Source: Mikania micrantha (lineage: Eukaryota; Streptophyta; Magnoliopsida; Asterales; Asteraceae). Taken from it: DNA of 64,000 nt. Below, one piece after another: positions 22,176 to 33,720 of the stretch. Both the position numbers and the translations under genes were made by a program. The notes below the pieces were generated by a model, which saw only the letters and a list, made by a program, of their open reading frames with translations, ran no database searches and was not told the DNA's origin. The DNA lies in assembly GCA_009363875.1 (NCBI GenBank), contig CM018686.1, positions 9,672,001 through 9,736,000 on the forward strand. The letters are read 5' to 3'. Position 1 is the stretch's first letter, and every line of letters starts with the position of its first letter.

Positions 22176-23274
22176 CATTATTAGTATTAATACAAATATT
22201 ATTATTATTACAATTATTATTGATGTTATTAAAAATATCATTATTACTATTATTCTTATTATTATTAATATTATTATTATTATTACTAGTATTATTTTTA
22301 ACATTAGTATTATTACTTTTATCACTATTATCATTATTAATATAATTATTATTATAGTATTTTTCAACATTAATAAATATTTTAAACTTTAAACAATGAC
22401 ACGACTTGTAAACAATTTTTATAAAATAATATTTATGGATTTGGTTATAAACATATGGAAAACAAATACATAATGAAAATTTTATGCAAAGTCATAATTA
22501 CTTTAGTTATGTGCGATTAAATTATAGGTTAAGCTAGATCGTGTTGGATACTATTTGGGCTACGAATTTATCATTTATTTGCAACAATTAGCTCATCACA
22601 CAAGGTGAGTCTTCATAGCCCCTTTTTATGCTTTTATTATTTGGGGTGAAACATGTTATCAAATCTTTTAAACAATTTATGTGAAACAAGTTTATGACAT
22701 TATACATGTTGAACTTTAGTTAACATTTAGCATTGATCACCCCTAGTGACTATGATAGATCTATTGACCGGCCATTCCACTGTGTTTGATTTACCCTTCG
22801 GGGGAAGCCCGCAGTGATAGTTACTAGTTCAAGTATTGCGATGCTTACCATGGTCAAACATTATTCTGTTAACATTAGTTGATCTGCTTCATTTACTAAT
22901 TCAATATTGTATGTTCATATTGCTTGGTTACACATATTATTTACAACATTTATCAACATTTTATACAACCATTTTGGTGTGTGTGCTTAAACCTGTGAAG
23001 CTCACCAACTTTATAGTTGACCTTTTATTTAAACATGTTTCAGGTGGAAATGCTACTTAGACATGCAAGAAGATTTGATTTATTTAATTATTATGTTTAG
23101 AATTTAAATGTTTTATTTAGTATTTTCTTTCTGTGATGTAATGCATATTTGAATGTTAAGTTTGGATTTATTATAATAAATGGTTTAAATTTATTACAAT
23201 GAACACCCTGTGCTTTTGAACAATCTACACTTCGTGTACGCTCCGATGATTCCGCCATTGGTCGGGGTGTTACA
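20725..23274 (+). repeat. 5' LTR of the Tekay-like element
   Basis: 2550 bp, starting TGTAACC and ending GGGGTGTTACA. It contains a TTA/ATT microsatellite block at about 22130-22360 and a tRNA-like stretch at about 21655-21735. The short frames inside are microsatellite artefacts and not genes. Confidence 0.93.
21655..21735 (+). other. tRNA-like stretch inside the LTR
   Basis: GGTCACGGGTTCGAGACCCG (21701-21720) forms a canonical T-arm, a CGGG/CCCG stem with a TTCGAGA loop, and matches a B box. About 40 bp upstream, TAGATCGACTGG partly matches an A box. No full cloverleaf was drawn. The same stretch is in the other LTR at about 29657-29737. It may be SINE- or tRNA-derived. Confidence 0.4.
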
Positions 23275-23277
23275 GAT

Positions 23278-23290
23278 TGGTATCAGAGCC
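23278..23290 (+). promoter_or_regulatory. Primer binding site, initiator tRNA-Met
   Basis: TGGTATCAGAGCC lies three bases after the 5' LTR. It is the standard plant primer site complementary to the 3' end of initiator tRNA-Met. Confidence 0.9.
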
Positions 23291-24008
23291 TGGGTTATAG
23301 AGAATTAGGTTAATTAGAAATAAATGACCTAGACTATAACCATAGAATGACTTAGTTGAACTATGTAGTTGCCATGAACTCTAAGTTGAATCTTATAGTT
23401 GTAAGGACTAGGCCATGAACCTTAAGTTTGAACTACATAGTTGCCATGATAGGTCAAATTTGATTATGTGACTACTTGTACTACTTGACTAGTTATTTGA
23501 TAGGTCAATTATTTGAACCTAGTTTAGGATGCCTAATATGCACACACTAGACTTTAGGGTTCTGAACTTCTTGACCCCTTTCTTACGTCTTGCAAGAGGA
23601 TCGTCATCATGAAGACTACTCTTAGACTTATAAGTCTAATTAAATCTTTGACTCCCGTCAATAGTCTTTAGGTTCACATTAATGAGTAGGAAACACATAC
23701 AATCTGGAAGGGGGAATGCCTGTACTTTGGGGAGTTCTGTCTAGGAAAGTATTTCGTATAAATCCAAATCAACCGATGGACCTGTTATACTTTCCTGGGA
23801 ACCCTTGGAGTGAGTATGAACCTATAGGCTAAAGTATGTCTTTCTAAAAGTTAATTTGGACTTAAACACTTTGATATGTCAAAAGTGTTCCTTAGGGAAT
23901 GCAATCTATATTGATTTGTGCTTGAACTCTCATTTGAACTATCAATTTCTTGTTTTTGAACTCCTTGATTTATTTCTGATCCTTTTCATTTTGAACTCTT
24001 GTAGAATC

Positions 24009-27000
24009 ATGCCTCCTCGTCGCAATGTTGCCAACAACACGAATGCTAACAACAGTGGTAATGAAACCAACAACACCGACAATGTCAATAACACAAACAC
24101 CACAAACACCAATACCACCAATGCCAACACCACCAATACCGATAACACCAACACCAACAATGCTAATAACACCACCAACCTCAATAACCCTATCATGCAA
24201 GAATTGGCTGCTGTCATTACTCAGCAAATGGCCACAGTCCTGCCTGGCCTTGTGACCCAGCTCAATCAAGCTAGTGGGGTTCAAAACAACAACCGAAATG
24301 GTGAGGGTGCAAACCAAACTTGCACCTTCAAGCATTTCAATTCTTGCCACCCTGCCAAGTTCATTGGATCTGAAGGGGCCACTGGACTGCTTCAGTGGTT
24401 CGAAAGCATGGAGAGTACCTTCCTCCATTCAAACTGCCCTGAGAACCTCAAGGTTCGTTATGCCACCAGTGTCTTTCAGAAAAGGGCACTCACTTGGTGG
24501 AATACCGTGAAACGAACTAAGGGTGCAGAAACTGCAATGGCCTTAACTTGGGATGAGGTCAAACGACTAATGACAGAAGAATTTTGCCCTCGCAACGAAA
24601 TGATGAAACTGGAGTTGGAGTTCTGGAATCTTAAACAGGATAGTGGTGAAAATCTGGCTTACACGAACCGTCATCACGAACTTAGTCTGTTGGTGCCACA
24701 CATGGTCACCCCACTTTCTCGTGCTATTGAGAAGTATATTAGTGGCCTACCCATGCAAATCCAAGACACCTGTTATGGGAGCAACCCGACTACTTTGGAA
24801 AATGCAATTCGATTGGCTGCTACCCTAACTGACAACCATGTTAGGGCAGGTACTTTAACTAGAAAGGGAGCCAAGAAAGTGGAAGCCAAGTCCACTACTG
24901 ATGAACCTTCTAAGGAGGTTAAATCTGAATCTTCTAATGCTTCAAAGTCCATTAACCGTAAGAGGAAGGCTAAAACTTTTGCTATAGTAACCCCTGCTAT
25001 CCCTGCTACACCTGTCAACCAACAAGCTCCACCAAACCCAAACAATAGAACCTATGTGGGGGCTCAACCTTTGTGCTCTACTTGTAGGTACCATCATGCA
25101 TCAAACCGACAATGCAGGGTATGCACTGTTTGTGGGAAATACGGTCACCTTGCAAATTACTGTCGGAATGGACAAAACTTGCAGCAAGGTCAACCAGCTC
25201 CACCAGTTAACCAACAACCAGCTGCACCGGTTCCCGCTATAACCAATGGAAGGGCCTGCTATGAATGTGGCGACCCCAATCACCTTAGGAACAAATGCCC
25301 AAGGCTTGTGGGCAATGAACAGAGGGTTACACGGGCACGTACTTTCCAGCTTAATGCACAAACAGCCCAAGCTAACCAAGATGTGGTGAACGGTACTTTC
25401 TTGATTAATGACTGTTATGCTTCTGTGTTATTTGATTCTGGTGCTGATAGGAGTTTTGTGTCTAGTCAATTTGAGCCTTTACTTGGTAGAACACGAACTA
25501 GATTAGACAAACCTTATAATGTGGAAGTGGCTGACGGTAACGCGATAAACATTGATACTATTATATTAGGATGTACGGTGAACCTTATGGATCACGTTTT
25601 CCCTATCAATCTTATACCCATGCCTCTTGGTAGCTTTGATGTTATAATTGGCATGGATTGGTTAGCCACTCATCGAGCCGAGATTGTTTGCTTCGAGAAG
25701 TTCATACGTATTCCACTACCGTCGGGTGAAACTCTGAGAATCTTTGGAAAGACGCCTTGTAGCGGTCTTAAACTCATGTCGTGCACGAAAGCTCACAAGT
25801 ATTTACGAAAGAAATATGTAGCCTTTCTAGCCCATGTTGTGGAGAAGAACGACAAGGACAAAAGTATTCAAGACATTCCGATCATTCGCGACTATCCGGA
25901 AGTATTTCCCGATGATCTCCCGGGAATTCCACCCGTACGACAAGTCGAGTTTCGAATTGACTTAGTACCCGGTGCTAATCCGATTGCAAAGTCTCCCTAT
26001 CGTCTTGCACCTTCTGAAATGCAAGAACTTGCTAGTCAACTCCAAGAGTTATCCGATAAGGGTTTCATTCGCCCAAGTCATTCACCTTGGGGTGCACCGG
26101 TTCTTTTCGTTAAAAAGAAGGACGGGTCATTCCGAATGTGCATTGACTATCGTGAACTCAACAAACTCACCATCAAGAACCGGTACCCATTGCCTCGAAT
26201 CGATGACTTATTCGATCAACTTCAAGGATCGGTTTGGTTTTCAAAGATCGACCTTCGTTCCGGTTATCATCAACTTCGTGTTCATGAAGATGACATCCCA
26301 AAGACTGCTTTTCGAACTAGATATGGTCACTACGAGTTTGTGGTTATGCCATTCGGGCTAACCAATGCACCTGCGGTTTTCATGGATCTTATGAACCGAG
26401 TGTGTAGACCATATTTGGACAAATTCGTGATCGTATTCATTGACGACATCTTGATCTACTCTAAAAGCAAATCTGAACATGAAAAACACCTTAAATTGGT
26501 TTTGGAGCTCTTAAGAACAGAACAACTGTATGCCAAATTCTCTAAATGTGAATTTTGGCTTAAGGAAGTTCAATTCTTAGGACATATTGTCAATGAAAAA
26601 GGTGTTCATGTAGATCCGACGAAGATTGAAGCCGTTAAGAATTGGAGTACACCAAAGACTCCAACCGAGATTCGTTCTTTTCTCGGTCTTGCCGGTTACT
26701 ATCGACGTTTTATCGCTAATTTCTCAAAGATTGCTGTTCCACTCACCGCCTTGACTCATAAGGACAAGCCTTATGAATGGGGACCAAAACAAGAAGAAGC
26801 ATTCCAAACGCTAAAGCAAAAGCTTTGTGATGCTCCTATCTTGACTCTTCCTGATGGAAACGATGACTTCGTTGTTTATTGTGATGCATCTAATCAAGGA
26901 CTCGGTTGTGTTCTTATGCAACGGGGAAAGGTTATTGCTTACGCATCGAGACAATTGAAGGTTCACGAAAAGAATTACACCACTCACGATCTCGAACTCG

Positions 27001-28694
27001 GTGCTGTTGTATTTGCCTTAAAGATTTGGAGGCATTATCTCTATGGCACAAAGTGCGTTGTTTTCACCGATCACAAGAGCCTTCAACATATTCTTCATCA
27101 AAAAGAACTTAACATGAGGCAACGACGTTGGGTCGAACTTCTAAACGATTACGATTGCGAGATTCGTTATCATCCCGGTAAAGCCAACGTGGTAGCCGAT
27201 GCACTTAGTCGAAAGAGCCATACTCAAGTGCATAGCATTCGGATCCAATCAAATCTTCATAACCACATCTATGAGGCTCAACAAATCTCTTTGAATCAAG
27301 GCAAATTGCAGGATGAAATGTCTTGTGGTGCCGAAATGCAACTAGAAATCAAGTATGATGGTTTACTCTATTTCTTGAATCGTATTTGGATTCCTAATCG
27401 AAACGATCTTCGAATGACCATCATGAACGAGGCACACAAGTCTCGTTATTCCATTCATCCTGGAGCGGACAAGATGTATCAAGATATTCGATTTCTATAT
27501 TGGTGGCCCGGCATGAAGAAAGACATTGCCGAGTATGTTACTAAATGTTTGACTTGTTCTAAAGTCAAAGCCGAACACCAACGACCTTCGGGATTGCTTG
27601 TCCAACCTGAAATTCCCATGTGGAAGTGGGAAAACATTTCTATGGACTTCATCACTAAACTCCCAAGAACTTCTAGTGGTCATGATAGTATATGGGTGAT
27701 CATTGACCGTTTGACTAAATCAGCTCATTTCTTACCGATTCGCGAGAACTTTCCTGTGCGAAAGTTAGCTCGTATCTATGTTAATGAGATCGTAAGCCGA
27801 CATGGTGTACCTCTTAGCATCATATCTGATCGTGATGCTCGATTCACTGCTCGTTTTTGGGAATCTCTACATGAATCATTTGGTACTCGATTGGATCTTA
27901 GCACAGCTTATCATCCTCAAACGGATGGTCAAACCGAGCGAACGATTCAAACTCTCGAAGACATGCTTAGAGCTTGTGCCATTGATTTTGGTGGCAATTG
28001 GGATAATCATCTACCGCTTGTCGAGTTCTCGTATAACAATAGTTATCATGCGAGTATCGGCATGGCGCCTTTCGAAGCTCTCTATGGCCGTAAATGTCGA
28101 TCGCCTATTGCTTGGAACGAGATTGGTGAAAGTCAAATCATCGGTCCCGAACTTATTCAAGAAACGACCGACAAGATTCATCTTATTCGCGACAACTTGT
28201 TAGCTGCTCGAAGTCGACAAAAGAGTTATGCCGACAAACGTCGTAAACCTTTCGAATTCCAAGTCGGTGATATGGTACTTCTTAAGGTTTCACCTTGGAA
28301 AGGAGTTATACGATTTGGTAAAAAGGGAAAGCTTGCTCCTCGCTATGTGGGTCCTTTTAAGGTTCTTGAAAGAATTGGGAAGGTAGCCTACAAGCTCGAT
28401 CTACCACAAGAGCTTAGCAACATTCATTCGACCTTTCACGTGTCTAATTTGAAGAAGTGTTTGGCCGATGATACTCTACACGTACCTCTCGATGACGTTC
28501 ACATTGACAAGTCGATGAACATTATTGAGAAACCGGTAGAGATCATGGATCGTCATGTCAAACAACTCAAGCGAAGCCGAATTCCGATTGTTAAAGTTCG
28601 TTGGGAATCGAAACATGGTCACGAGTTCACTTGGGAACGCGAAGACCAAATGAAGTTGAAGTACCCACATTTGTTTTCTATAGTTTCTTTTTAA
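24009..28694 (+). CDS. Gag-Pol polyprotein, Tekay-like
   Basis: A single uninterrupted frame of 1561 codons from the MPPRRN start. The frame is open further upstream to 23856, but those residues are hydrophobic and precede the usual Gag start. An Asn/Thr-rich tract comes first, then the Gag domain (about 100-270). Two zinc knuckles follow at about 370 (CTVCGKYGHLANYC) and 417 (CYECGDPNHLRNKC). Protease DSGAD is at about 476 and reverse transcriptase FIDDIL at about 810. RNase H (YCDASNQGLG) is at about 956. The integrase H-H-C-C finger spans about 1145-1190, with core D, D and E near 1210, 1270 and 1308. A chromodomain-like end (VKVRW..FTWERED..KYPHLF) closes it. Catalytic residues look intact. 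The stop overlaps a palindrome just before the polypurine tract. Confidence 0.93.
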   Translation: MPPRRNVANNTNANNSGNETNNTDNVNNTNTTNTNTTNANTTNTDNTNTNNANNTTNLNNPIMQELAAVITQQMATVLPGLVTQLNQASGVQNNNRNGEGANQTCTFKHFNSCHPAKFIGSEGATGLLQWFESMESTFLHSNCPENLKVRYATSVFQKRALTWWNTVKRTKGAETAMALTWDEVKRLMTEEFCPRNEMMKLELEFWNLKQDSGENLAYTNRHHELSLLVPHMVTPLSRAIEKYISGLPMQIQDTCYGSNPTTLENAIRLAATLTDNHVRAGTLTRKGAKKVEAKSTTDEPSKEVKSESSNASKSINRKRKAKTFAIVTPAIPATPVNQQAPPNPNNRTYVGAQPLCSTCRYHHASNRQCRVCTVCGKYGHLANYCRNGQNLQQGQPAPPVNQQPAAPVPAITNGRACYECGDPNHLRNKCPRLVGNEQRVTRARTFQLNAQTAQANQDVVNGTFLINDCYASVLFDSGADRSFVSSQFEPLLGRTRTRLDKPYNVEVADGNAINIDTIILGCTVNLMDHVFPINLIPMPLGSFDVIIGMDWLATHRAEIVCFEKFIRIPLPSGETLRIFGKTPCSGLKLMSCTKAHKYLRKKYVAFLAHVVEKNDKDKSIQDIPIIRDYPEVFPDDLPGIPPVRQVEFRIDLVPGANPIAKSPYRLAPSEMQELASQLQELSDKGFIRPSHSPWGAPVLFVKKKDGSFRMCIDYRELNKLTIKNRYPLPRIDDLFDQLQGSVWFSKIDLRSGYHQLRVHEDDIPKTAFRTRYGHYEFVVMPFGLTNAPAVFMDLMNRVCRPYLDKFVIVFIDDILIYSKSKSEHEKHLKLVLELLRTEQLYAKFSKCEFWLKEVQFLGHIVNEKGVHVDPTKIEAVKNWSTPKTPTEIRSFLGLAGYYRRFIANFSKIAVPLTALTHKDKPYEWGPKQEEAFQTLKQKLCDAPILTLPDGNDDFVVYCDASNQGLGCVLMQRGKVIAYASRQLKVHEKNYTTHDLELGAVVFALKIWRHYLYGTKCVVFTDHKSLQHILHQKELNMRQRRWVELLNDYDCEIRYHPGKANVVADALSRKSHTQVHSIRIQSNLHNHIYEAQQISLNQGKLQDEMSCGAEMQLEIKYDGLLYFLNRIWIPNRNDLRMTIMNEAHKSRYSIHPGADKMYQDIRFLYWWPGMKKDIAEYVTKCLTCSKVKAEHQRPSGLLVQPEIPMWKWENISMDFITKLPRTSSGHDSIWVIIDRLTKSAHFLPIRENFPVRKLARIYVNEIVSRHGVPLSIISDRDARFTARFWESLHESFGTRLDLSTAYHPQTDGQTERTIQTLEDMLRACAIDFGGNWDNHLPLVEFSYNNSYHASIGMAPFEALYGRKCRSPIAWNEIGESQIIGPELIQETTDKIHLIRDNLLAARSRQKSYADKRRKPFEFQVGDMVLLKVSPWKGVIRFGKKGKLAPRYVGPFKVLERIGKVAYKLDLPQELSNIHSTFHVSNLKKCLADDTLHVPLDDVHIDKSMNIIEKPVEIMDRHVKQLKRSRIPIVKVRWESKHGHEFTWEREDQMKLKYPHLFSIVSF

Positions 28695-28711
28695 TTTCGG
28701 GACGAAATTTC

Positions 28712-28727
28712 TAAAAGTAGGGGAGAC
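28712..28727 (+). promoter_or_regulatory. Polypurine tract
   Basis: TAAAAGTAGGGGAGAC directly precedes the 3' LTR and is the expected plus-strand primer. It follows the palindrome at 28693-28709. Confidence 0.8.
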
Positions 28728-30140
28728 TGTAACCTTTCGAATTTTTAGGTAATCCCAAGATTTATTGAGAATTTTTTTTATTTATTTTTTTTTATTCATC
28801 ATTATTATTATTATTATTAGTATTAGCATTATTACTATTACTAAGAGTCAATAATTAATTAAGAATTTTTACAACAATAAAACTAATACTATTAATAATA
28901 TTATTACTAAATTATATAAAGATTAAAGTAGACAAATACTAGAAATTTTTAAATTTAAGGTTTTTAAAACTTAGAGGGACTAAAACTGTCAGATCTATAA
29001 CTGAAATCACAAAAGAAAACAAGGAGGGACTGGTTCTGCCATAAACTCAAACTTGTTTTCTTCTCCTACCCATCTCCTTCACCCAAATCAGCCATGGATA
29101 TCCATAGACCCAACTACGACCCATTCGTTCAAACTAATCAAATAAGCGAGCGAAATCAGTAAAAATTTAAACTTTAGTCAACCCCGAACACAATGGGATC
29201 GATAACAACCATCGATTCGAAGTTTAAAGAGTTAAACGTGGACGAATTTGTCGCCTAAAAACTCGTACACGATCGGGTATACGAAATCCTATATAAACGA
29301 ACACCATAATCGAATTAAATCATCCCACTCGTTCAAAACTACCCTACGAACAAGTCTGTGCCATCGAAACCGATTTAGAAGCTCTCCCCATCGCGAAATC
29401 AAGCCTTAAAGGCCTCGGCTGAGTCGATTCTGAACCAGTGTCGAGACCCATTCATTCGTATACAAAGGTACGGTTTCTATATACCCTTAAACTCGTTTTT
29501 AGATGCTTAACAAAAGCCCCATGTTTTCGTCGTCGATCGGGTTCATAATCGCGTGAATTGATGGTTAAAGAAACTAGGTTTACGGTTTGTTTAAACAGGA
29601 TTGGGGAAGGTTACGGTTTATGTTATAAAAGATGCTGAAACAGAAATCCATCGCGGGTATACCCTTAGATCGACTGGAAGTGCCCGAGTGTATCAAATCG
29701 ATGGTCACGGGTTCGAGACCCGGCTGCGGCGGGTTGGACCAATTTTTGTTTATTTTTTTTATAACTTCTTAATTACTAATTATTTTTAAAATCTGATTTC
29801 ACCTAAATTTTTATAAACTTAAAAACTATTAATTTAATAAAGAAAATATATATTATTCAGTTAAATTAATTTATTTAAATTATTAATTTATTTCTTTAAT
29901 TAAATATATAAAAAGTTATATTTAGTTTATGTATTATTTAATTACTTAATTCCTTGAAAATATATAATTAGTGTAATTATTTTAAATTAATATTTTATTA
30001 TGGTTATCATAGTTAATAATATTATTAATTATTATTACCATTATCAAAGATATTAATATTACTATTATTAATATTATTAATAGTATAATTGATATTGTGA
30101 ACATTAATATTTTTATTATTATGATCATAGTGTTAACAAA

Positions 30141-30184
<44 letters not shown>

Positions 30185-31283
30185 CATTATTAGTATTAAT
30201 ACAAATATTATTATTATTACAATTATTATTGATGTTATTAAAAATATCATTATTACTATTATTCTTATTATTATTAATATTATTATTATTATTACTAGTA
30301 TTATTTTTAACATTAGTATTATTACTTTTATCACTATTATCATTATTAATATAATTATTATTATAGTATTTTTCAACATTAATAAATATTTTAAACTTTA
30401 AACAATGACACGACTTGTAAACAATTTTTATAAAATAATATTTATGGATTTGGTTATAAACATATGGAAAACAAATACATAATGAAAATTTTATGCAAAG
30501 TCATAATTACTTTAGTTATGTGCGATTAAATTATAGGTTAAGCTAGATCGTGTTGGATACTATTTGGGCTACGAATTTATCATTTATTTGCAACAATTAG
30601 CTCATCACACAAGGTGAGTCTTCATAGCCCCTTTTTATGCTTTTATTATTTGGGGTGAAACATGTTATCAAATCTTTTAAACAATTTATGTGAAACAAGT
30701 TTATGACATTATACATGTTGAACTTTAGTTAACATTTAGCATTGATCACCCCTAGTGACTATGATAGATCTATTGACCGGCCATTCCACTGTGTTTGATT
30801 TACCCTTCGGGGGAAGCCCGCAGTGATAGTTACTAGTTCAAGTATTGCGATGCTTACCATGGTCAAACATTATTCTGTTAACATTAGTTGATCTGCTTCA
30901 TTTACTAATTCAATATTGTATGTTCATATTGCTTGGTTACACATATTATTTACAACATTTATCAACATTTTATACAACCATTTTGGTGTGTGTGCTTAAA
31001 CCTGTGAAGCTCACCAACTTTATAGTTGACCTTTTATTTAAACATGTTTCAGGTGGAAATGCTACTTAGACATGCAAGAAGATTTGATTTATTTAATTAT
31101 TATGTTTAGAATTTAAATGTTTTATTTAGTATTTTCTTTCTGTGATGTAATGCATATTTGAATGTTAAGTTTGGATTTATTATAATAAATGGTTTAAATT
31201 TATTACAATGAACACCCTGTGCTTTTGAACAATCTACACTTCGTGTACGCTCCGATGATTCCGCCATTGGTCGGGGTGTTACA
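28728..31283 (+). repeat. 3' LTR of the Tekay-like element
   Basis: 2556 bp, matching the 5' LTR throughout. The differences I see are one T fewer near 28790, one T more near 29870, and two extra triplets in the TTA run near 30140-30182. I saw no clear substitution when reading the copies side by side. Confidence 0.93.
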
Positions 31284-31288
31284 ATTTT

Positions 31289-32859
31289 ATTAAAAGAGGT
31301 AGCCAAACATGACAATAGAATGATAATGATTTATTTCTTTCCCTCGTCCATTCGATTCCCCCGCCCATTATAAAACAAACCCTTAAGTCTAATGTTATAA
31401 TCATACAAACGTTAGGGTGACGTGTGAATTTCCTTACTCCGCAAACTCTAGCAAGACATTCTTGGATTAGCAATCAGACTATGAGTCTTTCTCACACTTC
31501 TCTGTTTTTTTTTCAAATTTTGTAACTATTGGGATGTTACTCATGTTTTATTCAAACATGTAAAATTCTAGAATCATTCAAACCATTGATGCAAGACTTT
31601 AGATCTAATTAGTTTTTGTTTTGATTGCTATGTGTTATTACATGTTTGTAATGTATTTGTTATTGACAATCAAGCAAGCTAGTCCGCTGGTAAATTGGAA
31701 ATGGCCACATACCTTCCTCGTATTAACTTTTTTCATTGTTGAAAAAAAAGTGAAAATATACACATAGAAAACTTGTTGATATACATGTTTTAATTCAAGG
31801 TATAGCTAATCTTGATTAAACTCTATGTATTGTGCTTGTTTGGACATTATTAATGAGACATATTCAGTCAAGAAAACTTGTTAATATACATGCTATTGAT
31901 TCAATGTTAGTAAGACAATTTGTTTGCATCTTATTCTATTCTTGTATACATACAATAACTTGTATGGAATTCTCACTAACTATTGCATAGTTGATCAAAA
32001 ACTTTTATTTTATATGTGTAACTGGTTAGAAACTTTGAAGAAGACACATCTAAGAATACTTGGACCTAGATAATAGTTTATAAATTGTATTTTGGATTAT
32101 AGTGCAATGTATGGATTCTTGAATATTTGAAACTGTGTTGAAATGAAATTTGTGTATTGATTTAATTGGATGTCTAAATACTTAAACTTTAAAGTAGCAT
32201 TATTAGCTTTTAAATAATTACAAATCACGCTCCGATGTATTTCGTCATCAAATGGAATGTAACATGAAACACGTCGAAATTTATTCTAATAAGAGAATGC
32301 CAAAAATTGACGCATGTCAATCTCTTGATCACTTTCTCATTTTTTTTCCTACCTATTTTTTTCTAATAAATACTAATGCTATCCTATTTAATAATAAAAA
32401 TTTTAAATAATCAAATTATATAACTAAATATAAAAAATAATTCTTTTTATTCTAATATTTTATTAAAACTTTAAATCATATGAAGATTTCAACCCTAATA
32501 TTTAAATATTTATTAAATATTTTAAAAATATAATTTTACATTTTTTTTAATATTTATTATATATAATTTTTAACCTATTTTTCTGTCTTTAATCTAACAT
32601 TTTTTATCTGAATAGCTTAATATGTCTATATATTTTCAATTTCACAAAAAAAATTAGTCGGATATTTGCAACATGTGAATTAAATTTCTTTGTTCGAATT
32701 CTGCAAAATTATCAATCTATTCTCAATTAACTTTATTCTTTAATTTATCCAACAAAATGTTATATGACATAATCATTTTGGCAATTATTAAATTTTAATT
32801 ACTAATTCATATTGTATAATATAATTGTCTAATACAGATAACAAAAATAGTAATATAAG
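31289..32859. other. Intergenic, no feature recognised
   Basis: AT-rich sequence without a supported gene. The left edge (31289-31390) continues the sequence interrupted by the Tekay-like element. From about 32340 the composition is almost pure A and T. Confidence 0.5.
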
Positions 32860-33340
32860 GGAAGCTTGAGGGGCTCCTAAACAAGAGTTTTGACCAGGTA
32901 GATTTGCCCTTCTACGCCGTTTTAGGTGAGTTCGGAACTCAATCATTGACCGGAGATTGGGACAGAGCGGATGGCAACTAGCTGACTTCTTCCTGTCACT
33001 CGTACAGATTTGATTGAAGATATTGCATTAGAAAGGGATACAAAGTCACTTCCGAAGATTGAAAGAGAGGCAATCCCAGTTCGATACTGGTCTTGTTGCA
33101 CTTCTCTTCGAGTTCATGACGGATAGCCCGCTAGGGACTGCTTGGCTTGTTAGCGAGAAAGCGCATAAAAGAATGCCATTTATCGATCGAGAAAATAGGC
33201 TCAAGTACATTAGTCCGTAACTGCCATTTTGACTAGGTGGATTTTGCCTTCTAGTTGACTTCTTTCTGCGGGATACCCTAGTTAGAGCAGTGAAACCTTA
33301 AAAGGCAAGAGATGCGGGCAAGTCAGTCGCTACTTTATGA
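32860..33340. other. GC-shifted island, possible organelle-derived DNA
   Basis: About 480 bp of clearly more balanced base composition lies between very AT-rich flanks. There is no long frame. The texture (for example GGCAATCCCAGTTCGATACT and GCGGGATACCCTAGTTAGAG) is like plant mitochondrial intergenic DNA. A near-repeat, TTTTGACCAGGTAGATTTGCC / TTTTGACTAGGTGGATTTTGCC, lies at about 32889 and 33229. The origin is a guess without a search. Confidence 0.3.
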
Positions 33341-33489
33341 GATTAAACAATAACATGCCACCTAATTACGCGTTAATGCGTTATCATGTGGCATAAGATG
33401 CAGACTTCTTTTGTTTCCTTGATCTCCAGTGACTCATTCACACATATTGTGTCATTGTGGGTGGGTTTTAATCATGTGGTTAGAAAAGC

Positions 33490-33720
33490 ACTTGGGTACT
33501 AAAGGACATTGTCTCAATGGTACCTCAAGATTTTTTTAATTGGAAGATCTTGGGTTTAAAACCCTCCCGTGGCAAAATATGGGTCTGAGGGGGTCAGGGG
33601 GTTTTCCTCCTAGGGTGGTTGTGGTAGCTCATACGATCTGATTTGACTCAATGGTATATAGGTGTGTAATTGGTGATGTCTACTTTGGAGGTCGAGGATC
33701 TTACTGTTGACTGATTAGGA
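33490..33720 (+). repeat. SINE-like sequence
   Basis: CTCAATGGTACCTCAAG (near 33513) followed by GATCTTGGGTTTAAAACCC (33547-33565) resembles the A and B boxes of a tRNA-derived SINE. A T-rich, moderately GC body with GGGTCTGAGGGGGTC follows. No poly-A end or target duplication was confirmed. Confidence 0.4.

Larger units (their letters stand above)
20725..31283 (+). mobile_element. Complete Tekay-like Ty3/gypsy retrotransposon
   Basis: A full-length element of 10,559 bp with a 5-bp target duplication, ATTTT (20720-20724 and 31284-31288). The order is LTR (20725-23274), primer site, leader, gag-pol in one open frame, polypurine tract and LTR (28728-31283). By eye the LTRs differ only by length changes in a T run, one T and a TTA microsatellite, so the insertion looks recent. 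The chromodomain-like C terminus and the long LTRs point to the Tekay (Del) chromovirus lineage. All parts needed for reverse transcription and integration seem present, so it may be autonomous. Confidence 0.93.

Noticed and set aside
22094..22370. Leu/Ile-rich frames on both strands (also at 30097-30379)
   Set aside because: They are translations of the TTA/ATT microsatellite inside the LTRs, seen on both strands and in both LTRs. No gene is supported.
23942..24428. Antisense frames of up to 152 codons over the start of gag
   Set aside because: Shadow of the AAC/ACC-rich Asn/Thr repeat of gag. No independent start context or domain.
31300..31395. PIF-like terminal repeat (AAACAAACCCTTA) pairing with 20241-20260
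   Set aside because: The proposed flanks would be TAA on one side and TTA on the other, and the inverted repeats match poorly. Not enough to call an element.
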